From the NCBI RefSeq assembly GCF_000018405.1, contig NC_009943.1:1553001-1617000 (forward strand): a stretch of DNA of 64,000 bases, in the 5' to 3' direction. This document shows, piece by piece, positions 1 through 7,834 of this stretch (position 1 is the first letter of the stretch; every line of letters starts with the position of its first letter). The notes under the pieces were generated by a model, which ran no database searches, was not told where the DNA came from, and worked only from the letters and a program-made list of their open reading frames with translations. The DNA is from Desulfosudis oleivorans Hxd3 (GTDB lineage: Bacteria; Desulfobacterota; Desulfobacteria; Desulfobacterales; Desulfosudaceae). The position numbers and the translations under genes were made by a program.

Positions 1-38
1 TCCAGGGATTTCATAAGAGGCCCAGGATGGGAATTTAG

Positions 39-1043
39 ATGACAATCGGTAGCTTCTGGACATACGCGGCATCCCTGCTGCTGGGGGCTGCCGGAGCGTG
101 GGCGGTGGTGCGATGGGGCCACCGCCTGGCCCTGCTGGACCGGCCCGGCCACAGAAGCTCCCATTCGCAAACCACCCCTAAAGGAGGCGGTATCGGTCTG
201 CTGGCGGCGTTTGTTTTGTGCAGCCTTGGGGTTGGCGTGCCTGCCGGCTTTTGGATACCGGCCGTGGTGGTGTCTGGCGCCAGCTTTTTAAACGACCGGC
301 GGGAGATGGGTATAAAGTGGCGGCTGGGGATCCAGTTTCTTGCCGCCGGTCTGTTCCTGGCGGCCTGCGCCATTCCGGGGTTCGATTCCCTTTCTTTCGG
401 CGCGTTCATCGGGCTGGCGCTTTTTTACGCGGTGTTTGTGGCGGGCACGGCCAACTACTACAACTTCATGGACGGGATCAACGGCATTGCCGCCATCACC
501 GGCATGGTGGGGTTCGGTCTGCTGGCGGCTTATGGCTACATGGCCGGAAAACCGGATGCGTTATGGTGTGCCAGCCTGGGAATGGTCTTTGCCTGTGCCG
601 GGTTTCTGCCCTTTAACATTCCCGGCGCTCAGGTTTTCATGGGGGACGTGGGCAGCGTTCTGCTGGGGTTTGTATTTGCGGCCCTGGTGGTGGCCTTTTC
701 CGCATCACCGGCCGAGTTTGTGGCCTGTGCCGGTTTCCTGTTTCCGTTTTATGCCGACGAGCTGTTTACCCTGGTCGAACGGGTGAAGGCCGGCGAGAAA
801 ATCACCCATGCCCATCGCCGGCATTTATACCAGGTGCTGGCCAACGAACTGGGCGTGGCCCACTGGAAGGTCTCCGCGGGATATGGTATGGTCCAACTGG
901 CTGTGGGCCTCTGCATCTGGATGCTTGCCGGGGCCGGCCTGTTGTATGCGGCGGCGGCTGTCGGGGTCTTTTCGGTAATATGGGGCGGGGTGGACAGGCG
1001 TATCAAAAACCAAGCAAATCTAATTTCACGGGAACGGTCATGA
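39..1043 (+). CDS. WecA/MraY-type polyprenyl-phosphate sugar-1-phosphate transferase
   Basis: A 334-residue polytopic membrane protein of glycosyltransferase family 4. It would move a sugar-1-phosphate (usually an N-acetylhexosamine) from a UDP-sugar to undecaprenyl phosphate and so start O-antigen or capsule repeat synthesis at the inner membrane. Family marks are visible: NYYNFMDGINGIA in the middle (the Asp-rich cytoplasmic loop), FMGDVGS after it, and a late HAHRRHLYQ stretch like the HxHxR metal/substrate loop. Hydrophobic helices run from the first residues to the C-terminus. The next gene overlaps by ATGA, so the two are translationally coupled. The sugar specificity cannot be read from sequence; WbpL/WbcO-like is the nearest guess. 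Confidence 0.9.
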   Translation: MTIGSFWTYAASLLLGAAGAWAVVRWGHRLALLDRPGHRSSHSQTTPKGGGIGLLAAFVLCSLGVGVPAGFWIPAVVVSGASFLNDRREMGIKWRLGIQFLAAGLFLAACAIPGFDSLSFGAFIGLALFYAVFVAGTANYYNFMDGINGIAAITGMVGFGLLAAYGYMAGKPDALWCASLGMVFACAGFLPFNIPGAQVFMGDVGSVLLGFVFAALVVAFSASPAEFVACAGFLFPFYADELFTLVERVKAGEKITHAHRRHLYQVLANELGVAHWKVSAGYGMVQLAVGLCIWMLAGAGLLYAAAAVGVFSVIWGGVDRRIKNQANLISRERS

Positions 1044-2107
1044 ACGCATTCTCAGACAGACGTGTGCTGGTTACCGGGTGTTGCGGTACTGTGGGCAGCG
1101 AGCTGGTCCGCCAGCTGCTGGAGGTCTACGGCGTTGGCGAACTGGTTGGCATTGACAACAACGAAAGTGAGCTTTTTTTTGCCCAGCAGCGGTTTGCCGG
1201 CCGGCCGGCCCGGTTCTTTCTGGCCGATGTTCGGGACGAGGCCCGGCTGAAGCGGCTTTTCTCCGGCATCGACATCGTGTTTCACACAGCGGCGTTTAAA
1301 CACGTGGAGCTGTGCGAGGTATCGCCCTTTGAGGCGGTGCAGACCAATATTCACGGGGTTCAGAACGTGGTGTGGGCCGCTGTTGAAAACAGGGTCCGAA
1401 CGGTGGTGTTCACCAGCTCCGACAAGGCGGTCAACCCCACCAACGTGATGGGCACCTCCAAGCTGATGGGCGAGCGGCTCATGACAGCGGCCAACAGCAA
1501 CCTGCGGTCCGGCAAAACCGTGTTTGCCGCCACCCGGTTCGGCAATGTGCTGGGCTCCCGGGGTTCGGTGATTCCCATCTTTCGCGAACAGATTCGAAAA
1601 GGCGGGCCCGTGACCCTCACCGATCCGGACATGACCCGGTTTATCATGAGCATTCGCCAGGCCGTGCAACTGGTCATTGATTCCGCGGATATCGCCAGGG
1701 GCGGGGAGGTGTTTGTCACCAAGATGCCGGTGATCCGCATTGAAGACCTGGCCCGGGTGATGATTGACGATCTGGCCCCCCGGTACGGACATGATCCGGC
1801 AGCGGTCACGACAGAGGTGATCGGCACCAAGGCCGGCGAAAAACTCTACGAAGAGTTGATGACCGACGAGGAGACCCGCCGGAGTCTGGAGCTGGCCCGC
1901 TATTTTGTGGTGCGGCCTGCGTTCCTTTCTCTTTACCGGGAAATTGATTACACCTATGCGGATATGATCAGCGACAGGGTGGACCGGCCTTACCACTCCG
2001 CCAACGAGACACCGTTGACCCAGGCCGAGCTTAGGGCTTTTCTGTATGAGAACAACCTCATCGAAGGCGAAGCGGCCGAACCGTTTCAACCGGCAAAACG
2101 GTTTTAA
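1040..2107 (+). CDS. CapD/FlaA1-type nucleotide-sugar dehydratase/epimerase
   Basis: A 355-residue extended SDR enzyme, probably a UDP-N-acetylglucosamine 4,6-dehydratase or 4-epimerase of the polysaccharide biosynthesis (CapD/PseB) family. The Rossmann motif is near the N-terminus (VTGCCGTVGSELVRQLL), followed by HTAAFKHV, TSSDKAVNPTNVMGTSK (the Met-for-Tyr variant of the YxxxK catalytic site that is typical of this family) and TRFGNVLGSRGSVIP. The start at 1040 is chosen because it lies in the ATGA overlap with the preceding gene; a longer reading from 980 has no support. It should make the modified sugar used by the upstream transferase. Cytoplasmic. Confidence 0.88.
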   Translation: MNAFSDRRVLVTGCCGTVGSELVRQLLEVYGVGELVGIDNNESELFFAQQRFAGRPARFFLADVRDEARLKRLFSGIDIVFHTAAFKHVELCEVSPFEAVQTNIHGVQNVVWAAVENRVRTVVFTSSDKAVNPTNVMGTSKLMGERLMTAANSNLRSGKTVFAATRFGNVLGSRGSVIPIFREQIRKGGPVTLTDPDMTRFIMSIRQAVQLVIDSADIARGGEVFVTKMPVIRIEDLARVMIDDLAPRYGHDPAAVTTEVIGTKAGEKLYEELMTDEETRRSLELARYFVVRPAFLSLYREIDYTYADMISDRVDRPYHSANETPLTQAELRAFLYENNLIEGEAAEPFQPAKRF

Positions 2108-2135
2108 AGCGCTGGATCCGAAAAAGGAGGGGACC

Positions 2136-3323
2136 ATGTCTCACATTCTTATTCTCGGCGGTGACGGCTACCTGGGGTGGCCCACGGCCATGCATTTTTC
2201 CGCCCAGGGTGCTGATGTCACCGTTGTGGACAACTATTTTCGCAGAAATGCCTGCATAGAGCTGGATGTTGGCATGCTCTATCCGGTTCCCACCCTGGTC
2301 CAGCGGGCCGCCATCTGGCATGAAAAGACCGGCCGTCAGATCAAGGTGGTGATCGGGGATCTGGCCGACCCCGAGGTCATGCGGGGCCTGTTTGACGGCC
2401 GGGCCGAATATGCCTGGGCCGTGGACAAAAAGTTTTCCGGAATCCCCGACACCGTTCTCCATTACGCCGAGCAGCCGTCGGCCCCTTATTCACTTATCAA
2501 TTACCGGTATGCAAACATCACCATTGCCAACAACCTGCTGGTTACCAACAACCTGATGTTTTCCCTGCGGGACTTTTCCCGGCAGACCCACGTGATCCAC
2601 ATCGGCACCATGGGCGAATACGGCACCCCGAATATTGATATCGAGGAAGGGTGGCTTGATATCGAGCACAAGGGCCGGAAGGACCGGTTTCTGTTTCCCC
2701 GGCAGGCCAGCTCCCTCTACCATACCACCAAGATCATGGACACCGACCTGATGTGGTTTGCCGTGCGCATGTGGAACCTGCGGATCACCGACCTGATGCA
2801 GGGCCCGGTCTACGGGTTTGAAACCACGGAGGCCGAAGGGGACCAGCGGCTGCGCACCATTTTTAATTATGACGAGATATTCGGCACCCTGCTCAACCGC
2901 TTTGTCACCCAGGCGGTGGTGGGCTACCCCCTGACGGTATACGGTAAAGGGGGCCAGACAAGGGGCTACCTGAACATCAACGACACCCTGCAGTGCGTGG
3001 CCATGTCTGAAAAGACCCCGGCCAAAAGCGGTGAACTGCGGATTTTCAACCAGATCATGGAGACCTTTTCCGTCAACGAACTGGCTGACAGGGTGTGCAA
3101 CGTGGGCCGGCAACTGGGTTATGACGTAAAAGTTCAGAACCTTGAAAACCCCCGCAAAGAGGCCGAAGAACACTACTATAATCCCGCCTACCAGGGCCTG
3201 GTGGACATCGGTGTAAAACCCCATTACCTGACCGATGAGGTGCTGGCCTCTTTTTTTCATGCCGTTGAAACGTATCGGGATAACATTCGGCCTGAGGTTA
3301 TCTTCAGAGGCATCAAGTGGTAA
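2136..3323 (+). CDS. SqdB-like UDP-sulfoquinovose synthase family epimerase
   Basis: A 395-residue NAD-dependent extended SDR. It begins with a glycine-rich LILGGDGYLGWPTA fold and has VVDNYFRRN, HIGTMGEYGTP and SLYHTTK (catalytic Thr and YxxxK), then LMQGPVYGF and VYGKGGQTRGYLNI. This set of motifs is that of SQD1/SqdB, which joins sulfite to UDP-glucose to make UDP-sulfoquinovose. The start at 2136 follows AAAAAGGAGGGGACC, a strong ribosome site. It sits 28 bases after a sugar-dehydratase gene in a surface-polysaccharide operon, with no SqdX/SQD2 lipid transferase visible. It may therefore make a sulfosugar, or a related sugar, for a glycan instead of a sulfolipid. The family call is firm; the product is inferred. 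Confidence 0.82.
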   Translation: MSHILILGGDGYLGWPTAMHFSAQGADVTVVDNYFRRNACIELDVGMLYPVPTLVQRAAIWHEKTGRQIKVVIGDLADPEVMRGLFDGRAEYAWAVDKKFSGIPDTVLHYAEQPSAPYSLINYRYANITIANNLLVTNNLMFSLRDFSRQTHVIHIGTMGEYGTPNIDIEEGWLDIEHKGRKDRFLFPRQASSLYHTTKIMDTDLMWFAVRMWNLRITDLMQGPVYGFETTEAEGDQRLRTIFNYDEIFGTLLNRFVTQAVVGYPLTVYGKGGQTRGYLNINDTLQCVAMSEKTPAKSGELRIFNQIMETFSVNELADRVCNVGRQLGYDVKVQNLENPRKEAEEHYYNPAYQGLVDIGVKPHYLTDEVLASFFHAVETYRDNIRPEVIFRGIKW

Positions 3324-3480
3324 CCAGTTCCCATCCATAAATGGCCCTTTTCCGCAATCTCTGCGTCAAACCGCGGGCTTCCTTGTGCGGCGTACAACAG
3401 TACGCCTCCGCATCAGCCCTTGTTTCCCTTGATCTTGCGGAATTCCGCCATGGCGGGACTGGCTTGGAAACACCACAGGG

Positions 3481-3507
3481 TGTCCATCCATGTTAAATGG
3501 ATGGACA
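3481..3507. repeat. Perfect 11-bp inverted repeat
   Basis: TGTCCATCCAT and its exact complement ATGGATGGACA are separated by five bases. It lies 158 bases after the SqdB-like gene and has no T-run after it, so it is not a standard terminator. It may be the end of a small dispersed repeat. Confidence 0.6.
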
Positions 3508-3570
3508 CTAACCCGGATCATTATTGTCCAAAAACGTTTTTAATCATGGCAGGACAGTCTTCCGGTTGTT

Positions 3571-3607
3571 TATCGAAATCGCTATCGGTATCGGTATCGA
3601 AATCGAA
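3571..3607. repeat. TATCGR hexamer tract
   Basis: About 37 bases made of imperfect six-base units (TATCGA, AATCGC, TATCGG, TATCGG, TATCGA, AATCGA). It is a short simple-sequence tract outside any gene. A similar CGAT-rich tract is seen near 17.27 kb. Confidence 0.55.
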
Positions 3608-3649
3608 TTGTATTTACGGCGGTGCTCTCAAAGATTATTTTTCTTATCC

Positions 3650-3872
3650 TGCTTATCCGTGTACTTTTCTTGGCGGCAAGAAAAGTACCAAAAGAACCGC
3701 GCCCCGCAGCTTGGCCTCTGGCTCGCCACGCCACAGGCGTGGCTGCCCTCGCGCAAACGCTTTTTTCGGCGCGGGCAGGAACTCGCCCGCTTCGCGGTGC
3801 TCAAACAGCCTGCCCGCTTTTCCCCGAAAAAAGCGTTTGCGCTCGGCTGCGCTGCAATGGGCGGGGCCTGCC
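3650..3872. repeat. GC-rich dispersed repeat with CTTTTCTTGGCGGCAAGAAA signature
   Basis: The block starts with an inverted repeat around GGCGGC (TACTTTTCTTGGCGG..AAGAAAAGTACC) and continues as GC-rich DNA that is open in several frames. From general knowledge, this type of block recurs in many proteobacterial genomes and is often wrongly annotated as small proteins. Here it has no ribosome site or coding bias, so I treat it as a repeat. Confidence 0.6.
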
Positions 3873-4010
3873 ATTAATGCCCCGATGGGGTGTATAAAAA
3901 AATTTGTTTCTCCAGAGGCAACATGGTTTTCAGTCCTATTCCCGTAATTTGTAAATTCAGATGGTTATAAAGCTTAAAAGTCCTTTTGCGAGCTATTTTG
4001 GACACCACTG

Positions 4011-4185
4011 AACCCGGATATTTCATGAATTTTTCGACATTGGCTAATTTTAATATAAGATACAGTGTGTTGAAATTGATTTCAGGCGTTTTTGAAAATA
4101 CAAGCTGTCATAAACGATTTGAGGCGTTTTATGTCAATTTTATGTCGAAAAATTTCACCCTTCGGGCGAGTCTCCTTGAATCCTG
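4011..4185 (+). mobile_element. CCCGGATATTTCATGA-family MITE-like element, right end missing
   Basis: It begins with AACCCGGATATTTCATGAA and continues through an AT-rich body (GGCGTTTTTGAAAATACAA; GAGGCGTTTTATGTCAATTT) to ATTTCACCCTTCGGGCGAGT. The same landmarks, in the same order, occur on the opposite strand of the full-length copy at 58901-59168. The outer part carrying the second terminal repeat is absent, so this copy is truncated. Confidence 0.75.
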
Positions 4186-4230
4186 TACACCATAATTTTA
4201 ACAAAGAAGGGCAGCCCCGGGATTAAATTC

Positions 4231-4260
4231 TTGACATCCCCGAAACGCATGCCCTAATAT
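4231..4260 (+). promoter_or_regulatory. Sigma-70-type promoter of the acyl-CoA dehydrogenase gene
   Basis: TTGACA (4231-4236) and TAATAT (4255-4260) are separated by 18 bases. It lies about 100 bases upstream of the acyl-CoA dehydrogenase start and points toward it. Confidence 0.65.
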
Positions 4261-4271
4261 TACCATTTCAC

Positions 4272-4285
4272 TGAACATTTGTTCA
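4272..4285. promoter_or_regulatory. Candidate TetR-type operator TGAACATTTGTTCA
   Basis: A perfect palindrome, TGAACA-TT-TGTTCA, centred about 18 bases after the -10 box, where a bound repressor would block transcription. Its TGAA-N6-TTCA core matches the two palindromes between the tetR-like gene at 24579-25202 and the alcohol dehydrogenase gene, so one regulator may control both loci (inference). Confidence 0.5.
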
Positions 4286-4361
4286 TTAGAATGCGCACGG
4301 CGGGCAGGTCCTGCGGGGCGTAATTTTTGTAACCATAATTAATAAGAGAGGTTATGCAACT

Positions 4362-6176
4362 ATGGCACAGCAACTGGCAGACAGGCGGGACATCGATTTT
4401 GTCATCTGGGAACAGCTCGACGGCGAGAAGTTCATCAAGGAGGGCGGGTATGCGGAGTTCAACCGGAAGACCTGCGACCTGATCATCAACGAGGCACGCT
4501 CCCTGGCCATCAAGGAGATTCTGCCGTCTCTTGCCGAAAGCGATGAGATCGGTGTGAAGTTTGACAGCGGCACGGTCACGGTGCCGGAATCCTTTGTCCC
4601 TTTGCGCAAGCTGATCCTGGAGGGTGAGTGGCAGAACCTGATGGTGCCGCCGGAGATGGGCGGCCAGGGCGCCCCTCCCTTTGTGTCGGCCGCGGCCACC
4701 GAATATTTCATGGCCGCCAACTGGCCCCTGTTCACCTATGCCAGCCTGGGATGCAGCACCGCCGGCATGATTCAGCATCACGGCACCGAAGAGCAGAAGA
4801 AAAAATATATTCCCAACCTGGTCTCCGGTAAATGGGGCGGCACCATGCTGCTCACCGAGCCCCAGGCCGGCACCGACGTGGGCGCCATTGAGACATCGGC
4901 GGTCAAGAACCCGGACGGCACCTATTCGCTGACCGGCAACAAGATTTTCATCACCAACGGCGAGCAGAACCTCACGGAAAACATCATTCACCCGGTTTTG
5001 GCCCGCATCGAGGGCCATGATCCCGGCACCAAAGGCATCTCCATCTTCATCGTGCCCAAGTTCATGGTCAATGACGACGGTTCCCTGGGCGAGCGCAACG
5101 ACATCGTCTGCACCGGTACCGAGGAAAAGATGGGCATTCATGCCAGCGCCACGTGCAGCATGAGCCTGGGTTCCAAGGGCAAGTGCGTGGGCTTTCTGCT
5201 GGGTGAGGAAAAGCAGGGCATGAAGATCATGTTCGAGATGATGAACGAGGCCCGCATGGCCACCGGTCTTCAGGCTTTTGCCTATGCGTCGGCCGCTTAT
5301 CTGATCGCGGTGAACTACGCCAGGGAGCGGATTCAGAGCCGGGATATCATGGATTACAAAAATCCGGCGGCCCCCGGTGTGCCGATTATTAAACATCCGG
5401 ATGTGCGCAGAAACCTTTTGTGGATGAAGTCCATCGTGGACGGCATGCGCAGCTTCTTCTACTATACCGGTGTTGCGGGGACAAAAGCCGAGATCGTGGA
5501 GGATGAAACCGAGCGGCGCCGCAACTCCGGCCTGTTCGAACTGCTCACCCCCCTGATCAAGGAGTACCTGTCCTTCCGGGGCCACGAGGTGTGTGTCCAG
5601 GCCATGCAGGTGCTGGGCGGCTCCGGCTACATCAAGGAGTACCTGGTGGAGCAGTACACCCGGGACTGCAAGATCACTACCATCTACGAGGGGTGCAGCG
5701 GCGTTCAGGCCATGGACCTGCTGGGCCGCAAGCTGCCCATGGGCGGCGGCAAGGTGTTCGGCAGCTTCATGGACGAAATCAAGAAAACCGTTGAGGCGGC
5801 CAAACAGATTGATGCCACCAGCGCGATGGCCCAGCAGATGGAAAAGGTCGCCAACCGCATGGCCGAAGTGGCCATGCACCTGGGCGTCACTGCCATGGAA
5901 GGCAAGCTCAGGGAGGCCTTTGCCCACTCCCTGCCGTTCCTTCATGCCATGGGGGACGTGATCATGGCCTGGATGCTGCTGTGGCGGGCCGCTGTGGCGG
6001 CCCCGAAGATCGAGGACGCCAAGAAGAGCGACGCGGCCTTCTACCAGGGCCAGGTCAAGACCGCTGACTTTTTCATCCACACCGCGCTGTACGAGACCAT
6101 GGGGGCCTTTGATGCGATTCAGGCCACCTGCACCGCGGCCCTTGATATTCCGGATGAAGGGTTTGGCGGTTTATAA
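4362..6176 (+). CDS. Acyl-CoA dehydrogenase, long (DmdC-like) subfamily
   Basis: A 604-residue flavoprotein. It would introduce a trans-2 double bond into an acyl-CoA and pass electrons to electron-transferring flavoprotein. The standard middle-domain motifs are present: MLLTEPQAGTDVGA, GNKIFITNGEQ and the C-terminal IYEGCSGVQAMDL, which places the catalytic Glu at residue 443. The ~600-residue length and the long C-terminal helical part match the 3-methylmercaptopropionyl-CoA dehydrogenase-like clade, whose members in sulfate reducers often act on fatty or branched acyl-CoAs. The start at 4362 has AGAGAGG ten bases upstream. It is a single-gene unit with its own promoter, palindromic operator and terminator. 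The substrate is not predictable. Confidence 0.9.
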   Translation: MAQQLADRRDIDFVIWEQLDGEKFIKEGGYAEFNRKTCDLIINEARSLAIKEILPSLAESDEIGVKFDSGTVTVPESFVPLRKLILEGEWQNLMVPPEMGGQGAPPFVSAAATEYFMAANWPLFTYASLGCSTAGMIQHHGTEEQKKKYIPNLVSGKWGGTMLLTEPQAGTDVGAIETSAVKNPDGTYSLTGNKIFITNGEQNLTENIIHPVLARIEGHDPGTKGISIFIVPKFMVNDDGSLGERNDIVCTGTEEKMGIHASATCSMSLGSKGKCVGFLLGEEKQGMKIMFEMMNEARMATGLQAFAYASAAYLIAVNYARERIQSRDIMDYKNPAAPGVPIIKHPDVRRNLLWMKSIVDGMRSFFYYTGVAGTKAEIVEDETERRRNSGLFELLTPLIKEYLSFRGHEVCVQAMQVLGGSGYIKEYLVEQYTRDCKITTIYEGCSGVQAMDLLGRKLPMGGGKVFGSFMDEIKKTVEAAKQIDATSAMAQQMEKVANRMAEVAMHLGVTAMEGKLREAFAHSLPFLHAMGDVIMAWMLLWRAAVAAPKIEDAKKSDAAFYQGQVKTADFFIHTALYETMGAFDAIQATCTAALDIPDEGFGGL

Positions 6177-6202
6177 AACCGGTTGTTGTGTTGTATAACC
6201 AT

Positions 6203-6236
6203 GCGGCGTCCGGTTTTTGCCGGACGCCGCTTTTTT
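6203..6236 (+). terminator. Rho-independent terminator
   Basis: GCGGCGTCCGG and CCGGACGCCGC form an 11-bp perfect stem with a six-base loop, followed by TTTTTT. It closes the acyl-CoA dehydrogenase transcript. Confidence 0.9.
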
Positions 6237-6279
6237 CGAAAAACCCTATGATATCCATGGTCATGGAAGGAACCTGTAA

Positions 6280-7389
6280 ATGACAGCAACAGACCCGGCC
6301 CCCACCCGGCCCATATGGCTGGCGGACGATAAAAAGCGGGTGCAGATCATTGACCAGAGAATGTTGCCCCATAACCTGGTGATCGTGGACCTGACCACGG
6401 TGGACCAGGTAATTGAGGCGATTGGTGAGATGATGGTCCGGGGCGCGCCCCTGATCGGCGTGACCGGGGCCTTTGGTGTCTTTATTGCCGTTCAGAACGC
6501 CCTGGAGCGCGGTGATTTTGAGGCGCAGGTCAGAAAAGAGTGCCTGCGGATCAAAGAGGCCCGGCCCACGGCGGTAAATCTCGCCTGGGGCGTGGACCGT
6601 GTGTGCGCCGCCGTATTTTCCAAAACCCTGCCGGCCGACTGCCTGGCCGCGGCCCTGGCAGAGGCGTCGGCCATTGCCGAAGAAGAGGTGGACAACTGCC
6701 GGAGAATCGGCGTGCACGGGGTTGGCCTGATCGAGACCATCAGCCGTCAAAAAGGCGGTAAAACCGTAAACGTCCTGACCCACTGCAATGCCGGGTGGCT
6801 GGCCTGCGTGGAGCATGGCACGGCCACGGCCCCCATCTATAAAGCCTTTGAAAAGCGAATCGATATTCACGTCTGGGTGGACGAGACAAGGCCCTTAAAC
6901 CAGGGGGCCCGGCTTACCGCCTGGGAGCTGGGCCAGCGGGGCGTTGCCCATACCGTGATCACGGACAACGCCGGGGGCCACCTGATGCAGCACGGCATGG
7001 TGGACATGGTGATCGTGGGCACCGACCGCTCCACTTACACCGGCGACGTGGCCAACAAGGTCGGCACCTATCTCAAGGCCCTGGCGGCCCGGGACAACAA
7101 CATTCCCTTTTATGTGGCCCTGCCCTCCAGCACCTTTGACTGGGAGATGACCGACGGCCTGGCCCAGATTCCAATAGAGGAACGGAACCCCGACGAGGTG
7201 CGCTGCGTGGAAGGACTGTGCCCCGACGGCCGGGTGGAAAAGGTGCGCATCGTGCCGGAGAACAGCCGGGCCGCCAACTACGCCTTTGACGTCACCCCGG
7301 CCCGCCTGGTCACCGGTTTTATAACCGAGCGGGGCGTGTGCGGCGCCGGCAGGGACCAGGTGCTGGCCCTGTTCCCGGAAAAGCGTTGA
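6280..7389 (+). CDS. mtnA: S-methyl-5-thioribose-1-phosphate isomerase
   Basis: A 369-residue protein of the MtnA/eIF2B-alpha family. It isomerises methylthioribose-1-phosphate to methylthioribulose-1-phosphate in methionine salvage. The family features are RGAPLIGVTGAFG near the N-terminus, LTHCNAGWLAC carrying the catalytic Cys169, IVGTDRSTYTGDVANKVGTY carrying Asp249, and a closing YAFDVTPA. The Cys-Asp spacing (80 residues) equals that of characterised MtnA enzymes. No other methionine-salvage gene (mtnBCD, mtnK, mtnP) is in the window, so in this organism it may serve a shortened salvage route or 5-deoxyribose disposal (inference). Cytoplasmic. Confidence 0.9.
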   Translation: MTATDPAPTRPIWLADDKKRVQIIDQRMLPHNLVIVDLTTVDQVIEAIGEMMVRGAPLIGVTGAFGVFIAVQNALERGDFEAQVRKECLRIKEARPTAVNLAWGVDRVCAAVFSKTLPADCLAAALAEASAIAEEEVDNCRRIGVHGVGLIETISRQKGGKTVNVLTHCNAGWLACVEHGTATAPIYKAFEKRIDIHVWVDETRPLNQGARLTAWELGQRGVAHTVITDNAGGHLMQHGMVDMVIVGTDRSTYTGDVANKVGTYLKALAARDNNIPFYVALPSSTFDWEMTDGLAQIPIEERNPDEVRCVEGLCPDGRVEKVRIVPENSRAANYAFDVTPARLVTGFITERGVCGAGRDQVLALFPEKR

Positions 7390-7482
7390 CACCCTGTGTT
7401 GATCTTGCTATAGACGGTGGGCATAAACACCGGGATTTGATATTTATTGCCTGTTTAACGATTCAAAAAGGAGATGGTATAG

Positions 7483-7761
7483 ATGGCGGATTCAAGCAAG
7501 ACCCAGCATGTTCCCCTGCCAAAGGAGACCGTGGCGTTTTGCTGCGGCAACTGCGGCGCTGTTGCCCTTGATGCGAACAATATCTGCAACCCCGTTGGAC
7601 GGCTTAAAAAAGCGGACTGGTGCGGATCCAAGGACCTGCCTCCGCCCCAGAGCTGCCACAACCGGGTGAACAACGACCGGTATTCATGCGAAAAGTGCGG
7701 CAAAACCGCCATTAACGCACCGCTGCTCTGCGAACCCAAGAAAATGGATATTTCCAAGTAA
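7483..7761 (+). CDS. Small cysteine-rich zinc-ribbon-like protein
   Basis: A 92-residue protein with two CxxC pairs, CCGNCG and CEKCG, and further single cysteines (ICNP, WCGS, SCHN, LCEP), suggesting zinc or Fe-S binding. No transmembrane segment or signal peptide. AAAAAGGAGATGG lies just before ATG 7483. It stands 93 bases after mtnA and may be its second cistron. I do not recognise a named family. Confidence 0.7.
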   Translation: MADSSKTQHVPLPKETVAFCCGNCGAVALDANNICNPVGRLKKADWCGSKDLPPPQSCHNRVNNDRYSCEKCGKTAINAPLLCEPKKMDISK

Positions 7762-7789
7762 CGGACCTGTAAAACTGTTTTTGTTTTTT

Positions 7790-7823
7790 ACCGGGCGGCG
7801 CGGAGAATCCGTGGCCGCCCGGT
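7790..7823. terminator. GC-rich hairpin between convergent genes
   Basis: ACCGGGCGGC and GCCGCCCGGT form a perfect 10-bp stem between the ends of two converging genes. It lacks a clear downstream T-run on either strand, so its terminator role is only likely from position. Confidence 0.45.
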
Positions 7824-7834
7824 TTGCGTGGACG

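Larger units (their letters stand above)
3324..4230. other. Gene-free, repeat-rich intergenic stretch
   Basis: No credible gene is present. The stretch holds a mosaic of repeats: a perfect 11-bp inverted repeat, a TATCGR hexamer tract, a GC-rich repeat with the CTTTTCTTGGCGGCAAGAAA signature, and a CCCGGATATTTCATGA element, each listed separately. The several overlapping frames of 60-175 codons are low-complexity translations of these repeats and have no supporting start sites. Confidence 0.7.

Noticed and set aside
3420-3947. Overlapping frames of 91-175 codons in the repeat block
   Set aside because: No ribosome site, frames share a dispersed repeat, and the block is gene-free on coding criteria.
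4260-6080. 606-codon minus-strand open frame opposite the acyl-CoA dehydrogenase
   Set aside because: Repetitive His/Gly-rich translation and no domain; shadow of the real gene.
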